From assembly GCF_902825325.1 (NCBI RefSeq), contig NZ_CADEAR010000006.1, positions 124,001 to 188,000 of the forward strand: a DNA stretch of 64,000 bases. The letters run 5' to 3'. The stretch comes from Brucella tritici (lineage in GTDB: Bacteria; Pseudomonadota; Alphaproteobacteria; Rhizobiales; Rhizobiaceae). A program made the position numbers and the translations under genes. Shown here piece after piece: positions 39,419-49,077 of this stretch. Within the stretch, counting starts at the first letter, position 1. The number at the start of each line of letters is the position of its first letter. A model generated the notes under the pieces. It worked only from the letters and a program-made list of their open reading frames with translations, searched no databases and was not told where the DNA came from.

Positions 39419-41857
39419 TCAATGCGCCGTCGAAACCCCTGCTTCTTCCTCGACCGAAGGCACGGTCGCCGGGGTTGCCGGCTCGGTCCATTCAATCGGC
39501 TCTGGTTCACGAACCAGAGCGTGCCTGAGGACTTCACCCACGCGAGACACCGGAACGATCTCAAGACTGTTCTTCACATTGTCCGGAATATCCGCCAGAT
39601 CCTTGGCGTTTTCTTCCGGGATCAGAACCTTCTTGATGCCGCCGCGCAGAGCCGCGAGGAGCTTTTCCTTCAGGCCGCCGATTGGCAGGACACGACCGCG
39701 CAGAGTGACCTCGCCTGTCATTGCGATGTCCTTGCGAACCGGGATACCGGTCAGCACGGATACAATCGCCGTGACCATGGCGATACCGGCGGACGGACCG
39801 TCCTTCGGCGTTGCACCTTCCGGCACGTGCACGTGGATGTCGCGCTTGTCGAACAGCGGAGGCTCGATGCCGAAATCGATAGCACGCGAGCGGACATAGG
39901 AAGCCGCTGCAGAGATCGATTCCTTCATCACGTCGCGGAGGTTACCCGTGACGGTCATGCGGCCCTTGCCGGGCATCATGACGCCTTCGATGGTCAGCAA
40001 TTCGCCGCCAACTTCCGTCCAGGCAAGGCCTGTCACGACGCCAACCTGATCTTCGCCGTCGATCTGACCGAAGCGGAAACGCTCGACACCCAGATAGTCG
40101 GAGAGGTTCTTGTCGGTGACTTTCACCGACTTCTTCTTCGACTTCAGGATTTCGGTCACGGCCTTACGAGCCAGAGTCATCAATTCGCGTTCGAGGCTAC
40201 GCACACCTGCTTCCCGCGTGTAAAGGCGGATAACATTGCGCAGCGCGTCGTCCGTGACCGAAAACTCCTTCGGCTGCAGGGCGTGATCCTTGATTGCCTT
40301 CGGCAGCAGGTGCCGCTTGGCGATCTCGAGCTTTTCATCCTCGGTGTAACCGGCAATACGGATGATCTCCATACGATCCAGAAGCGGACCGGGAATGTTC
40401 AGCGTATTGGCCGTCGTCACGAACATGACGTTCGACAGATCATATTCGACCTCAAGGTAGTGATCCATGAAGGTCGAGTTCTGTTCGGGGTCCAGCACCT
40501 CGAGCATGGCCGATGACGGATCGCCGCGGAAATCCTGGCCCATCTTGTCGATTTCATCGAGCAGGAAAAGCGGATTGGACTTCTTCGCCTTCTTCATCGA
40601 CTGGATGACCTTGCCGGGCATCGAACCGATATAGGTGCGGCGGTGACCGCGGATTTCAGCCTCGTCACGCACGCCGCCGAGCGACATACGGACATATTCA
40701 CGGCCAGTAGCCTTGGCAATCGAACGGGCAAGCGAGGTCTTGCCGACGCCGGGAGGTCCGACGAGGCAGAGGATCGGGCCCTTGATTTTGGTCGAGCGAG
40801 CCTGCACCGCGAGATATTCAACAATGCGCTCCTTGACCTTGTCGAGGCCGAAATGTTCGTCATCGAGCACTTCCTCGGCAAAGTTCAGGTCCTGCTTGAT
40901 CTTCGACTTCTTGCCCCATGGAATGGACAGCAGCCAGTCGAGATAGTTGCGGACGACCGTTGCTTCGGCAGACATCGGGCTCATGCTGCGCAGCTTCTTC
41001 AGCTCGCCTTGCGCCTTTTCACGGGCTTCCTTGGAAAGCTTGGTCTTGTTGATGCGTTCTTCCAGTTCAGCCGCTTCATCGCGACCGTCCTCGCCATCGC
41101 CAAGCTCCTTCTGGATCGCCTTCATCTGCTCATTGAGATAGTATTCGCGCTGCGTCTTCTCCATCTGGCGCTTGACGCGACTGCGGATACGCTTCTCAAC
41201 CTGGAGAACCGAAATTTCGGCTTCCATGAAGGAAAGTGCCTTCTCAAGGCGCTCGCGCACCGAGAGGATCGACAGCATTTCCTGCTTTTCAGGAATCTTG
41301 ATCGCGAGATGCGAGGCAACCGTGTCGGCAAGCTTCGAATAGTCGTCGATCTGGCTGGCGGCACCAACCACTTCCGGCGAAATCTTCTTGTTCAGCTTGA
41401 CGTAATTTTCGAAGTCTGAAACCACCGAGCGGGCAAGCGCCTCGATCTCGACTGCATCTTCTTCGGGCTCCGGCAAAGCCGCAGCATAGGCCTCGTGATA
41501 ATCTTCGCGGTCGGTAAACTTGGAAACCTTGGCGCGCGCCGTACCTTCGACCAGCACCTTGACTGTGCCGTCCGGCAGCTTCAGGAGCTGCAATACGTTG
41601 GCAATCGTGCCGATTTCAAAAATCGCATCCGGTGCCGGATCGTCATCGGCAGCGTTTTTCTGGGTGGCGAGCAGAATCTGCTTGTCCACGCCCATCACTT
41701 CCTCCAGCGCGCGAATGGACTTTTCGCGGCCGACAAAAAGCGGAACGATCATATGCGGGAAAACGACGATGTCACGCAACGGCAAAACGGCATAGAGCCC
41801 GTCTGCACCGCCCGCTTCAGAACCACCCAATGGTGTCTTCTGTTCAGTACCCGTCAT
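39419..41857 (-). CDS. lon: ATP-dependent protease Lon
   Basis: An 812-residue Lon: N-terminal substrate-binding domain with [20 protein letters not shown], a long helical region, AAA+ module with Walker [14 protein letters not shown] and Walker B LFLLDEID, and a serine-lysine protease domain with catalytic Ser in [11 protein letters not shown] and Lys in GGIKKVLIP. It destroys damaged and regulatory proteins. AAAGGA lies seven bases ahead of the ATG. It belongs to a conserved proteostasis block with hupB, clpX and clpP. Confidence 0.98.
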   Translation of the reverse strand: MTGTEQKTPLGGSEAGGADGLYAVLPLRDIVVFPHMIVPLFVGREKSIRALEEVMGVDKQILLATQKNAADDDPAPDAIFEIGTIANVLQLLKLPDGTVKVLVEGTARAKVSKFTDREDYHEAYAAALPEPEEDAVEIEALARSVVSDFENYVKLNKKISPEVVGAASQIDDYSKLADTVASHLAIKIPEKQEMLSILSVRERLEKALSFMEAEISVLQVEKRIRSRVKRQMEKTQREYYLNEQMKAIQKELGDGEDGRDEAAELEERINKTKLSKEAREKAQGELKKLRSMSPMSAEATVVRNYLDWLLSIPWGKKSKIKQDLNFAEEVLDDEHFGLDKVKERIVEYLAVQARSTKIKGPILCLVGPPGVGKTSLARSIAKATGREYVRMSLGGVRDEAEIRGHRRTYIGSMPGKVIQSMKKAKKSNPLFLLDEIDKMGQDFRGDPSSAMLEVLDPEQNSTFMDHYLEVEYDLSNVMFVTTANTLNIPGPLLDRMEIIRIAGYTEDEKLEIAKRHLLPKAIKDHALQPKEFSVTDDALRNVIRLYTREAGVRSLERELMTLARKAVTEILKSKKKSVKVTDKNLSDYLGVERFRFGQIDGEDQVGVVTGLAWTEVGGELLTIEGVMMPGKGRMTVTGNLRDVMKESISAAASYVRSRAIDFGIEPPLFDKRDIHVHVPEGATPKDGPSAGIAMVTAIVSVLTGIPVRKDIAMTGEVTLRGRVLPIGGLKEKLLAALRGGIKKVLIPEENAKDLADIPDNVKNSLEIVPVSRVGEVLRHALVREPEPIEWTEPATPATVPSVEEEAGVSTAH

Positions 41858-42162
41858 AACTCAGTCCTTTCTCAGGTCTTTCAACCTGACTGCCACCTCC
41901 GCGCCCCCTTTCATCATGAGGCAGGTCACGAATGTGCTTCGGTCCATACTTGGAGAGCCGAACCCGGCAATTCAATAGCCTGTAGCGGGATGGCTTTCAT
42001 AGAATCGTCATCTATCCTGCGCTGTACAGTGATTTAGTACAATATCTAGCTTAGGCTGTACCCTGATTGCTGCGCCTGCAATAGTGACAGGAACAGCCTG
42101 GCGCAAGTCTGCACATGAAAAAGGCCGCTTACGCGGCCTTTTTAAGGATTAATTGTTACCGC
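41858..42162. other. Gap between clpX and lon
   Basis: Holds the clpX terminator at its right end and the promoter region of lon. TGTAC-agtgattta-GTACA (42023-42041) is an inverted repeat of unknown role. No gene seen. Confidence 0.5.
42118..42143. terminator. clpX terminator
   Basis: AAAAAGGCCGC-ttac-GCGGCCTTTTT, a perfect 11-bp stem with A and T arms, 20 bases after the clpX stop. Confidence 0.92.
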
Positions 42163-43437
42163 TTAAGCGGAAACATTACCCTTTTCGTCCTGCCGCTCGG
42201 CATAGATATAGAGCGGACGGGCGCTGCCATCCACTACATCGCCGGAGATGACCACTTCCTGTACGCCTTCCAGCGTCGGAAGCTCGAACATCGTGTCGAG
42301 CAGGATCTTTTCCATGATCGAACGCAGACCGCGTGCACCTGTCTTGCGCTCGACCGCCTTGTTGGCAATCGCCCGCAGGGCATCGTCGTGGAAGCTCAGC
42401 TCGACACTCTCCATGTCGAACAGGCGCTGATACTGCTTCACGAGCGCGTTCTTCGGCTCGGTCAGGATCTGCACCAGAGCATCGACATCAAGGTCTTCGA
42501 GTGTCGCGATGACCGGCAGACGACCGACGAATTCCGGAATGAGGCCGAACTTCAAAAGATCTTCCGGTTCCAGTTCCTTGAAGACATCACCGATACGGCG
42601 CTCATCAACCGAACGAACGGTGGCACCAAAGCCGATGGACGTCTTCTCGCCACGTGCGGAGATAATCTTGTCGAGACCGGCAAAAGCGCCGCCGCAGATG
42701 AAGAGGATGTTCGTCGTGTCCACCTGCAGGAATTCCTGCTGCGGATGCTTGCGGCCACCCTGCGGCGGCACGGAAGCGACGGTACCTTCCATGATCTTCA
42801 GAAGTGCCTGCTGGACACCCTCGCCCGACACGTCGCGCGTGATGGACGGGTTATCCGACTTGCGGCTGATCTTGTCGACTTCGTCGATATAGACGATGCC
42901 GCGCTGTGCGCGTTCCACGTTGTAATCGGCGGCCTGAAGCAGCTTCAGGATGATGTTCTCGACATCTTCACCGACATAGCCTGCTTCCGTCAGCGTCGTC
43001 GCATCGGCCATGGTGAACGGCACATCGATAATGCGTGCGAGCGTCTGGGCAAGATAGGTCTTGCCGCAACCCGTCGGACCGACGAGAAGAATGTTCGACT
43101 TCGCAAGCTCGATATCGCTGCTCTTGGACTGATGGGCGAGACGCTTGTAGTGATTGTGTACCGCAACCGACAGAACGCGCTTGGCATCCTTCTGGCCGAT
43201 GACGTAATCGTCAAGAACGGCCATGATTTCCTGCGGCGTAGGCACGCCCTCGCGCGACTTCACCATCGAGGATTTGTTTTCCTCGCGGATGATGTCCATG
43301 CAGAGTTCGACGCACTCGTCGCAGATGAAAACGGTCGGGCCTGCAATCAGCTTGCGCACTTCATGCTGGCTTTTGCCGCAGAACGAGCAATAAAGCGTAT
43401 TCTTGGAATCGCCGCCGCTGTTGCTGACTTTGCTCAT
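42163..43437 (-). CDS. clpX: ClpX, ATPase and specificity subunit of ClpXP
   Basis: A 424-residue AAA+ unfoldase. The N-terminal zinc domain has YCSFCGKSQ and [10 protein letters not shown]; Walker A is [12 protein letters not shown] and Walker B YIDEVDK. The loop [13 protein letters not shown] contains the IGF-type ClpP-docking region nearby, and the end is standard. AAAGGAAA precedes the ATG. It feeds unfolded substrates to the ClpP chamber encoded just upstream. Confidence 0.98.
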   Translation of the reverse strand: MSKVSNSGGDSKNTLYCSFCGKSQHEVRKLIAGPTVFICDECVELCMDIIREENKSSMVKSREGVPTPQEIMAVLDDYVIGQKDAKRVLSVAVHNHYKRLAHQSKSSDIELAKSNILLVGPTGCGKTYLAQTLARIIDVPFTMADATTLTEAGYVGEDVENIILKLLQAADYNVERAQRGIVYIDEVDKISRKSDNPSITRDVSGEGVQQALLKIMEGTVASVPPQGGRKHPQQEFLQVDTTNILFICGGAFAGLDKIISARGEKTSIGFGATVRSVDERRIGDVFKELEPEDLLKFGLIPEFVGRLPVIATLEDLDVDALVQILTEPKNALVKQYQRLFDMESVELSFHDDALRAIANKAVERKTGARGLRSIMEKILLDTMFELPTLEGVQEVVISGDVVDGSARPLYIYAERQDEKGNVSA

Positions 43438-43815
43438 CGCAGTTTCCTTTCAATTGACCGAAATGAACCTTGGGCGTTCATATCGATCGTTTCTTCCGGT
43501 TCGGACCCAGTGCTGGAGGAGAAACGCGCCTCCCGCTGGTCATGATGGCAGCAGATACGCACTGCCTGTCATCTAGGGCCTGTAGTCTCAGGATTCCTGT
43601 CACCGTGTGGCTCCCCGACCGAAGGAGCCATTTGGCAACTTTTGCAGAAGCTGCACCGCCGAACAAATGAAAAATAAGTTCCCGGCAAAGATTCGGCATA
43701 ATCTGACCAAGTTTAGCGCCCCGAACCCCAACAGATGCTTAACGCGGCGCGTTAACCATCACGTAGGAGCAAGAATTAGGCCCCTTTTGTGGCAAAGGGC
43801 GCTAAAATCAGGTGC
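43438..43815. other. Gap between clpP and clpX
   Basis: A 378-base stretch that should hold the clpX promoter and leader. TGGCTCC-n9-GGAGCCA (43608-43630) is a perfect 7-bp hairpin. No convincing gene is seen. Confidence 0.5.
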
Positions 43816-43834
43816 GAGCCGGAGATTCCGGCTC
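43816..43834 (-). terminator. Hairpin directly after the clpP stop codon
   Basis: GAGCCGGA-gat-TCCGGCTC, a perfect 8-bp stem touching the stop codon. No T-run follows on the minus strand, so it may protect the mRNA end rather than terminate. Confidence 0.55.
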
Positions 43835-44464
43835 TTACTTCGATTCGTCCGCGCCTACGTCGCGCGATTCAACCACCTTGTCGATAAGGCCGAATTCGAG
43901 CGCTTCCTGCGCGGTCATGAAATGGTCGCGGTCCAGCGTGCGTTCGATGGTCTCGTAATCGCGGCCTGTGTGCTTGACGTAAATCTCGTTCAGGCGGCGC
44001 TTCATCTTGATGATATCCTGCGCGTGACGTTCGATATCCGACGCCTGCCCCTGGAAACCGCCGGATGGCTGGTGGACCATGATGCGGGCATTCGGCAGCG
44101 CATAACGCTGGCCCGTCGCACCGGCAGTCAGAAGCAGCGAGCCCATCGACGCGGCCTGGCCCATGCAAAGCGTGGAAACCGGCGGACGGATGAACTGCAT
44201 CGTGTCATAGATCGCCATGCCGGAGGTTACGACGCCGCCAGGTGAATTGATGTACATGTTGATCTCTTTCTTCGGGTTTTCCGCTTCGAGAAAGAGAAGC
44301 TGTGCGCAGACCAGCATAGACATTCCGTCTTCAACCGGTCCGTTCACGAAGATGATGCGCTCCTTGAGAAGGCGCGAGAAAATATCATAGGCCCGTTCGC
44401 CACGGTTGGTCTGCTCAACCACCATCGGGACGAGGTTCATGACGGTTTCGATCGGATCTCTCAT
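43835..44464 (-). CDS. clpP: ATP-dependent Clp protease proteolytic subunit ClpP
   Basis: A 209-residue serine protease forming the two-ring ClpP barrel. Catalytic Ser lies in [11 protein letters not shown], His in [12 protein letters not shown] and the Asp further on; [14 protein letters not shown] is typical. The start at 44464 is set by AGAGG seven bases upstream; the longer frame is unconserved. It lies upstream of its partner clpX, as in most alphaproteobacteria. Confidence 0.98.
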   Translation of the reverse strand: MRDPIETVMNLVPMVVEQTNRGERAYDIFSRLLKERIIFVNGPVEDGMSMLVCAQLLFLEAENPKKEINMYINSPGGVVTSGMAIYDTMQFIRPPVSTLCMGQAASMGSLLLTAGATGQRYALPNARIMVHQPSGGFQGQASDIERHAQDIIKMKRRLNEIYVKHTGRDYETIERTLDRDHFMTAQEALEFGLIDKVVESRDVGADESK

Positions 44465-44572
44465 TATGGGCCTCTGGATATATTTATGGCGAAGTGAATA
44501 GTTTTGAATCGTGAGTGTTCCATACATAGGGCGTTGCGCCCCTGTTCCGCAAGTGGCGCAGCACTCCGCGCT

Positions 44573-45991
44573 TTACTCCCAGTCCGACTCCGGCTTTTCA
44601 GGTCGAATGCCGCGCTTCTCGTCCAGCGTTTTGCGGGCCACTTCGGTCAGTCGGGCCTTGATGCGCACGGAGCCGTCTTCCAGATCCTCGCGTTCGACAT
44701 TGCTGCCATGCTGGTAAATCCAGTCGAGCAGATGAAGCTCGAAAGGAGACAGCAACACATCGACCGAACCGAGCGAACCCGCTATTCGCGTTTCGATGAG
44801 CGAAAGCAACCTGTCAACACCTTCACCGGTAATCGCTGAAAGCGGGATTGGACGCCCCTCCTCGCTTCCCGCAGCGGCAAGGCGCATAGCGGCTTCACGC
44901 CCGCTTTCGTCGAGATTGTCGATCTTGTTCCAGATCTCGACGACGCGCTTGCGGTCTTGCGGCTCGATGCCCAGCCCTGCAAGAATGCTTTCAACATCTT
45001 CCGCCTGCGCGGCATTGTCCGGATCGGAAATATCGCGGACATGCAGGATCAGATCGGCTTCGACCACTTCTTCGAGCGTGGCGCGGAATGCAGCGACGAG
45101 ATGGTGCGGCAGGTTCGAGATGAACCCGACCGTATCGGACAGGATGACCGTTTCGCCATGCGGAAGGCGAATGCGGCGCAATGTCGGATCGAGCGTGGCG
45201 AAGAGCATGTCTTCGGCCAGTACTTCCGCGCCTGTCATACGGTTGAAGAGCGTCGACTTTCCCGCGTTGGTATAGCCGACGAGCGCCACGATCGGATGTG
45301 GCACCTTGCGCCGCTTCTGGCGATGCAACGTGCGGGTGCGCACCACTGTTTCAAGCTCTCGCTTGATCTTTAGAATTTTTTCCTGCAGCAAGCGGCGGTC
45401 AGCTTCGATCTGGGTTTCACCCGGACCACCGAGGAAGCCACCACCGCCGCGCTGGCGCTCCAAGTGGGTCCAGCTTCTGACCAGACGCCCCTTCTGATAA
45501 TTCAGATGCGCCAGCTCGACCTGCAGAGCGCCCTCCTTGGTGCGCGCGCGCTCACCGAAAATTTCGAGAATGAGACCCGTACGGTCAATGACCTTGACGT
45601 TCCATTCCTTTTCGAGATTGCGCTGTTGCACCGGTGTCAGTGCGTGATCGACGATGACCAGCCCAATGGCCTTTTCCTTGACGGTTTCGGCGATGGACTC
45701 CACCTTTCCCGCACCAAGCAAGGTCGCAGGCCGTGGATTGGCGACAATCGCAATTTCAGCATGTTCGATGTCGAGATTGATTGCCCTGGCAAGCCCGACG
45801 GCTTCTTCCAGGCGCGCCTCATTCGAGCGCTGAAATTCAGGGCGCGCGCCATCTTCCGCCGACGTGCCCGTATTATACCGCTCAGGCAGGACGGGAACGA
45901 TAACGGCTGCCCTTGTAGGCTCGGGTTCTGAAAGCTCGAAATCCTTGTCTGCATCGGCAGACGTCGGCTTTTTATCCTTGAATTTGGACAA
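44573..45991 (-). CDS. hflX: Ribosome-associated GTPase HflX
   Basis: A 472-residue HflX GTPase, which rescues or splits stalled ribosomes under stress. GTPase motifs: G1 GYTNAGKSTLFNRM, G3 DTVGFISNLP and G4 NKID. The N-terminal HflX domain has PATLLGAGKV and VIVDHALTPVQQRNLE; a GERARTKEGALQVELA helix precedes the glycine-rich linker. The start is TTG at 45991, preceded by CGGAG. It follows hfq, the usual neighbour. Confidence 0.96.
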   Translation of the reverse strand: MSKFKDKKPTSADADKDFELSEPEPTRAAVIVPVLPERYNTGTSAEDGARPEFQRSNEARLEEAVGLARAINLDIEHAEIAIVANPRPATLLGAGKVESIAETVKEKAIGLVIVDHALTPVQQRNLEKEWNVKVIDRTGLILEIFGERARTKEGALQVELAHLNYQKGRLVRSWTHLERQRGGGGFLGGPGETQIEADRRLLQEKILKIKRELETVVRTRTLHRQKRRKVPHPIVALVGYTNAGKSTLFNRMTGAEVLAEDMLFATLDPTLRRIRLPHGETVILSDTVGFISNLPHHLVAAFRATLEEVVEADLILHVRDISDPDNAAQAEDVESILAGLGIEPQDRKRVVEIWNKIDNLDESGREAAMRLAAAGSEEGRPIPLSAITGEGVDRLLSLIETRIAGSLGSVDVLLSPFELHLLDWIYQHGSNVEREDLEDGSVRIKARLTEVARKTLDEKRGIRPEKPESDWE

Positions 45992-46135
45992 ATATATTCA
46001 CTCCGGGACGCGGAAACTGTCGACGATGCATTTTTGACTGAAAAGATCAGGTCAATGCACTAACTGACACTGCAGATAAGTCGCCGCTAAGACTGTTTCA
46101 AATGAAAGACGCCCCGGATTGTTTAAACATGACGA

Positions 46136-46160
46136 ACCGGACAGGCAGAGCGTGTCCGGT
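46136..46160. other. Hairpin in the hfq-hflX gap
   Basis: ACCGGACA-ggcagagcg-TGTCCGGT, a perfect 8-bp stem in the 242-base gap, downstream of the hfq terminator. No T-run. Role unknown; it lies upstream of hflX. Confidence 0.45.
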
Positions 46161-46175
46161 CAACGTCAAGCAGAA

Positions 46176-46217
46176 ACAAAAACTGGAGCGAAACGGCATT
46201 AAGCCATTGCGCTCCAG
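46176..46217 (-). terminator. hfq terminator
   Basis: On the minus strand CTGGAGCG and CGCTCCAG close a stem with a further inner stem (ATGGC/GCCGT region), followed by TTTTTG. It begins 17 bases after the hfq stop. Confidence 0.8.
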
Positions 46218-46233
46218 TGGAATTCGGAAAGCG

Positions 46234-46470
46234 TCAGGCTTCTTCGCCTTCGAACATCTGCACAGGCTGGCTTGGCATGATCGTCGAAATCGCATGCTTG
46301 TAAACAAGCTGCGAATGACCGTCACGGCGCAGAAGCACGCAGAAATTATCAAACGACGTTACAATGCCGGTCAGTTTCACGCCATTGATAAGGAAAATCG
46401 TCAGCGAAATTTTCTGCTTACGTACAGAATTCAGAAAAAGGTCTTGCAGATTTTGCGATCGTTCAGCCAT
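46234..46470 (-). CDS. hfq: RNA chaperone Hfq
   Basis: A 78-residue Hfq, the hexameric RNA chaperone for small regulatory RNAs. Sm1 motif [24 protein letters not shown] (quoted in part as [12 protein letters not shown]) and Sm2 [10 protein letters not shown] are present. It ends shortly after the core with an acidic tail (EGEEA), typical of alphaproteobacteria. It lies upstream of hflX on the same strand, separated by a terminator. Confidence 0.98.
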
Positions 46471-46604
46471 TGTTTTTATTCCTTTAATCGATCAGCAGCC
46501 AGCTCGCGATGTGTTAAACGAACACGCGCATGCACATAAATCAAGCACCGGAGCGTGCAAAACCGGTACTGGACTGCAATTGCTGTGGAAAGACAACTGC
46601 TTCG

Positions 46605-47531
46605 CTATTCAGCTTCGGTTAACAGGATGGGAATCTTTGCGCAACCGTCAATTTCATTAGACTCTTGGTGAATTGCGGCAGACGAGCCAGTTTCAGCATC
46701 TGAATCTGCTACGGCAACCTCTTCATTTTGTTGGGATTCACGCAGTGGCCGCACCCGATCTATTGCCCACATGTAAAAACTTCCGGGCTGGAGCGAAACG
46801 ACTTCCTTGTGCTTTTTATGTATATGGAAACCTATAAAGTCCGGATGACGGATAGGCTCAAGACCGTAGGTCGGGTCATAGATGCGCGTGGCGTCCTTGC
46901 CGACCCAGTAATAGAAGTTTTCCTGGGGGGCCGCGTTCTTGAAAATCCCGTATTTGCGGGCGAGACGCGAGATGCCGTCATTGCCAAAGACAGTGATGCC
47001 AATCGAGGCAGGCGTTACTTCCTTGCCGATCAGGCGGTAATAAAGCGGGCGCAATTTGCCTCGACGTATGCCCAGCCAGCTCGGTAGCGGATAGGTCGCC
47101 GCTACGTAGGCCTCAAATTCGCGAATAATCGGATGGTCATGCGGAAGATAAAGTGCAGACACGCCGACACGGAATCGATTCTCCCGGGCGAGATACGGTT
47201 TATTCGGATCGGGATGAAACTGCTTCAGAAGATAGACATCCGTATCGAGCCAGACACCCTGCTGATATTTCATCAGCATAATGCGGAAAATGTCGCTGAA
47301 TTGAACGATAGTCCGTTTGGAACGGAAATTCGGATAGGCTGGATCAAGCCGCTTGAAGACCGCTTCGGGCAAGATGCTGCTGGCGTCATGCAGTTCGACG
47401 CCCGCCGGTACGTTCTCGATCGGGGCGTAAGCGAAGAGCTTTACCCGTTGACCAGTCATCACCATTGACGCCAGACAAATACAATCGACGTCGCGCAAAC
47501 GCGACCCGTACCAGAACGTACAGATATCCAT
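46605..47531 (-). CDS. DXD-type glycosyltransferase (sugar-binding region, capsule/LPS-like)
   Basis: A 308-residue glycosyltransferase. DIFRIMLMKYQQGVWLDTDVYLL holds the DxD metal/nucleotide-sugar motif (WLDTDV) of the family that includes alpha-1,4-glycosyltransferases and the Gly_transf_sug group. The C-terminal 45 residues are low complexity and acidic (NEEVAVADSDAETGSS). AGGGG precedes the ATG. It sits between trkA and hfq, outside any surface-polysaccharide cluster. Acceptor unknown. Confidence 0.8.
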   Translation of the reverse strand: MDICTFWYGSRLRDVDCICLASMVMTGQRVKLFAYAPIENVPAGVELHDASSILPEAVFKRLDPAYPNFRSKRTIVQFSDIFRIMLMKYQQGVWLDTDVYLLKQFHPDPNKPYLARENRFRVGVSALYLPHDHPIIREFEAYVAATYPLPSWLGIRRGKLRPLYYRLIGKEVTPASIGITVFGNDGISRLARKYGIFKNAAPQENFYYWVGKDATRIYDPTYGLEPIRHPDFIGFHIHKKHKEVVSLQPGSFYMWAIDRVRPLRESQQNEEVAVADSDAETGSSAAIHQESNEIDGCAKIPILLTEAE

Positions 47532-47579
47532 GTCAGCCCCTAAGCCCTTACCCGGACCGAAGCTAACACAAAGTTGTGA

Positions 47580-48956
47580 TCAGAAGAACTCCAGACTGAC
47601 GCGGAACATCTGTTCCACATGCTTTACGGCGTCGGATGTGGCGAAAATGACGACGCGGTCCTTCGGCTTGATCCGCACATCGCCATTCGGTCGGATCACC
47701 TGCCCGTCGCGATAGATCGCACCGATTCGCAAACCTTCCGGCAGATCGAGATCGCGCAGTGGCGCGCCAACGAGCGAAGATGTTTCCAGCGCCTCGGCCT
47801 CGATTAGTTCGGCCTTATCGCGATAAACGCTATAGACTGCGCGAATACGGCCCCGGCGCACATGCTGCAGGATTTTGGAGATCGTGACAGCTTTTGGATT
47901 GATATAGGCATCGATCCCCACCATGTGGGTAAAGTCCTGATAGGCGACCGTATTGAGCAGGGCCATGTTGGATTTGCACCCCAGACGCTTGGCCATGATG
48001 CTCGACAGGATATTGACCTGATCCTGATTGGTGAGTGCGACCATCAGGTCGGCATCCTGAATATCGGCTTCCTGCAACAGGTTCTGATCAAGCGCGCTGC
48101 CGTGCAAGACCATGGTGCGCTTGAGCTGATCGGCAATCGCGAATGCACGGTCATGCTCGCTTTCGATCATCTTGACGCGCGTATTCCATTTACGGTCCTC
48201 GATGGCCTTGGCCACGTAGAGACCGATATTGCCGCCGCCTGCGATAACGATGCGGCTGGCTTCCGGTTTCTCGTGCCCGAACAGTCCCAATGTGCGACGA
48301 ACCTGCTCACGCGTCGTCACGACATAGGCCAGATCCCCTGCATTCAGCTCGTCAGAAGAACGCGGGATGAACAGGCTGTCGTTGCGCACCACGCCAACGA
48401 CGGTTGCCGCAAGATCGGGAAACAAATCCGTCAGCTGTTTCAGCGGCGTATTGATGACTGGACATTCCTCAAGACATTCGATGGCAAGGCCGATGATCTT
48501 GTCGTCGGCAAAGCGCAGCACATCTGTCGCGCCCTGCAAGGCGATACGCCGCAGAACCACCTCACCCACTTCCAGTTCTGGCGAGATGATCACGTCAATC
48601 GGCAGGTTTTCGCGCAGGAACAAGTCCTGATACTCGGCCTTGAGATAGGATTGGGCGCGGATACGGGCAATCTTGGTCGGTACGTTGAAGACCGAATGCG
48701 CCACCTGACAGGCCACCATATTGACCTCGTCGGACAATGTGACGGCAATAATCATGTCCGCTTCGTCGGCACCGGCGGCTGCGAGCACGTCGGGCTGCGA
48801 ACCGTGTCCGACGAACCCACGCACGTCGAGCGTGTCGCGCACAATCTCGACATGGCGCGCGGACGTGTCGATAACAGAGACATCGTTTTCTTCCGCCGCA
48901 AGCCGCTCGGCGATGCCGTATCCGACCTGCCCTGCTCCGCAAACGATTACCCGCAT
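47580..48956 (-). CDS. trkA: Trk potassium uptake regulatory protein TrkA
   Basis: A 458-residue peripheral protein with two RCK (TrkA-N/TrkA-C) units. NAD-binding motifs are VCGAGQVGYGIAERL at the start and VIAGGGNIGLYVAKAIE near residue 235. It gates the TrkH/TrkG potassium channel. CGGAGC precedes the ATG. It lies downstream of ntrX on the same strand, with a repeat and a hairpin in between. Confidence 0.96.
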   Translation of the reverse strand: MRVIVCGAGQVGYGIAERLAAEENDVSVIDTSARHVEIVRDTLDVRGFVGHGSQPDVLAAAGADEADMIIAVTLSDEVNMVACQVAHSVFNVPTKIARIRAQSYLKAEYQDLFLRENLPIDVIISPELEVGEVVLRRIALQGATDVLRFADDKIIGLAIECLEECPVINTPLKQLTDLFPDLAATVVGVVRNDSLFIPRSSDELNAGDLAYVVTTREQVRRTLGLFGHEKPEASRIVIAGGGNIGLYVAKAIEDRKWNTRVKMIESEHDRAFAIADQLKRTMVLHGSALDQNLLQEADIQDADLMVALTNQDQVNILSSIMAKRLGCKSNMALLNTVAYQDFTHMVGIDAYINPKAVTISKILQHVRRGRIRAVYSVYRDKAELIEAEALETSSLVGAPLRDLDLPEGLRIGAIYRDGQVIRPNGDVRIKPKDRVVIFATSDAVKHVEQMFRVSLEFF

Positions 48957-48980
48957 GACTGCTCCGTCCGAGACAATTAC

Positions 48981-49025
48981 AGCATTTCCAGCAAAAGCCC
49001 GACGCGGTTTTGCTTTGGATAATGC
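48981..49025. repeat. Interspersed palindromic repeat ahead of trkA
   Basis: Arms GCATT...CCA...CAAAA and TTTTG...TGG...AATGC fold into one long imperfect hairpin. It shares GCATTTCCAGCAAAAG with the element at 12760-12848. Confidence 0.75.
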
Positions 49026-49038
49026 GCCAGAACCAATG

Positions 49039-49074
49039 TTCAGAGCGGCACCACTTCAGCTGGGCCGCTCTGAA
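49039..49074 (-). terminator. Hairpin after ntrX
   Basis: TTCAGAGCGGC pairs with GCCGCTCTGAA (11 bp) around a 14-base loop, starting 3 bases after the ntrX stop. No clear T-run. Confidence 0.6.
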
Positions 49075-49077
49075 TGC

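Noticed and set aside
42115..43545. A 476-residue plus-strand frame opposite clpX
   Set aside because: It mirrors clpX and clpP-side sequence; residues are rich in Arg, His and Asp as expected of an antisense shadow.
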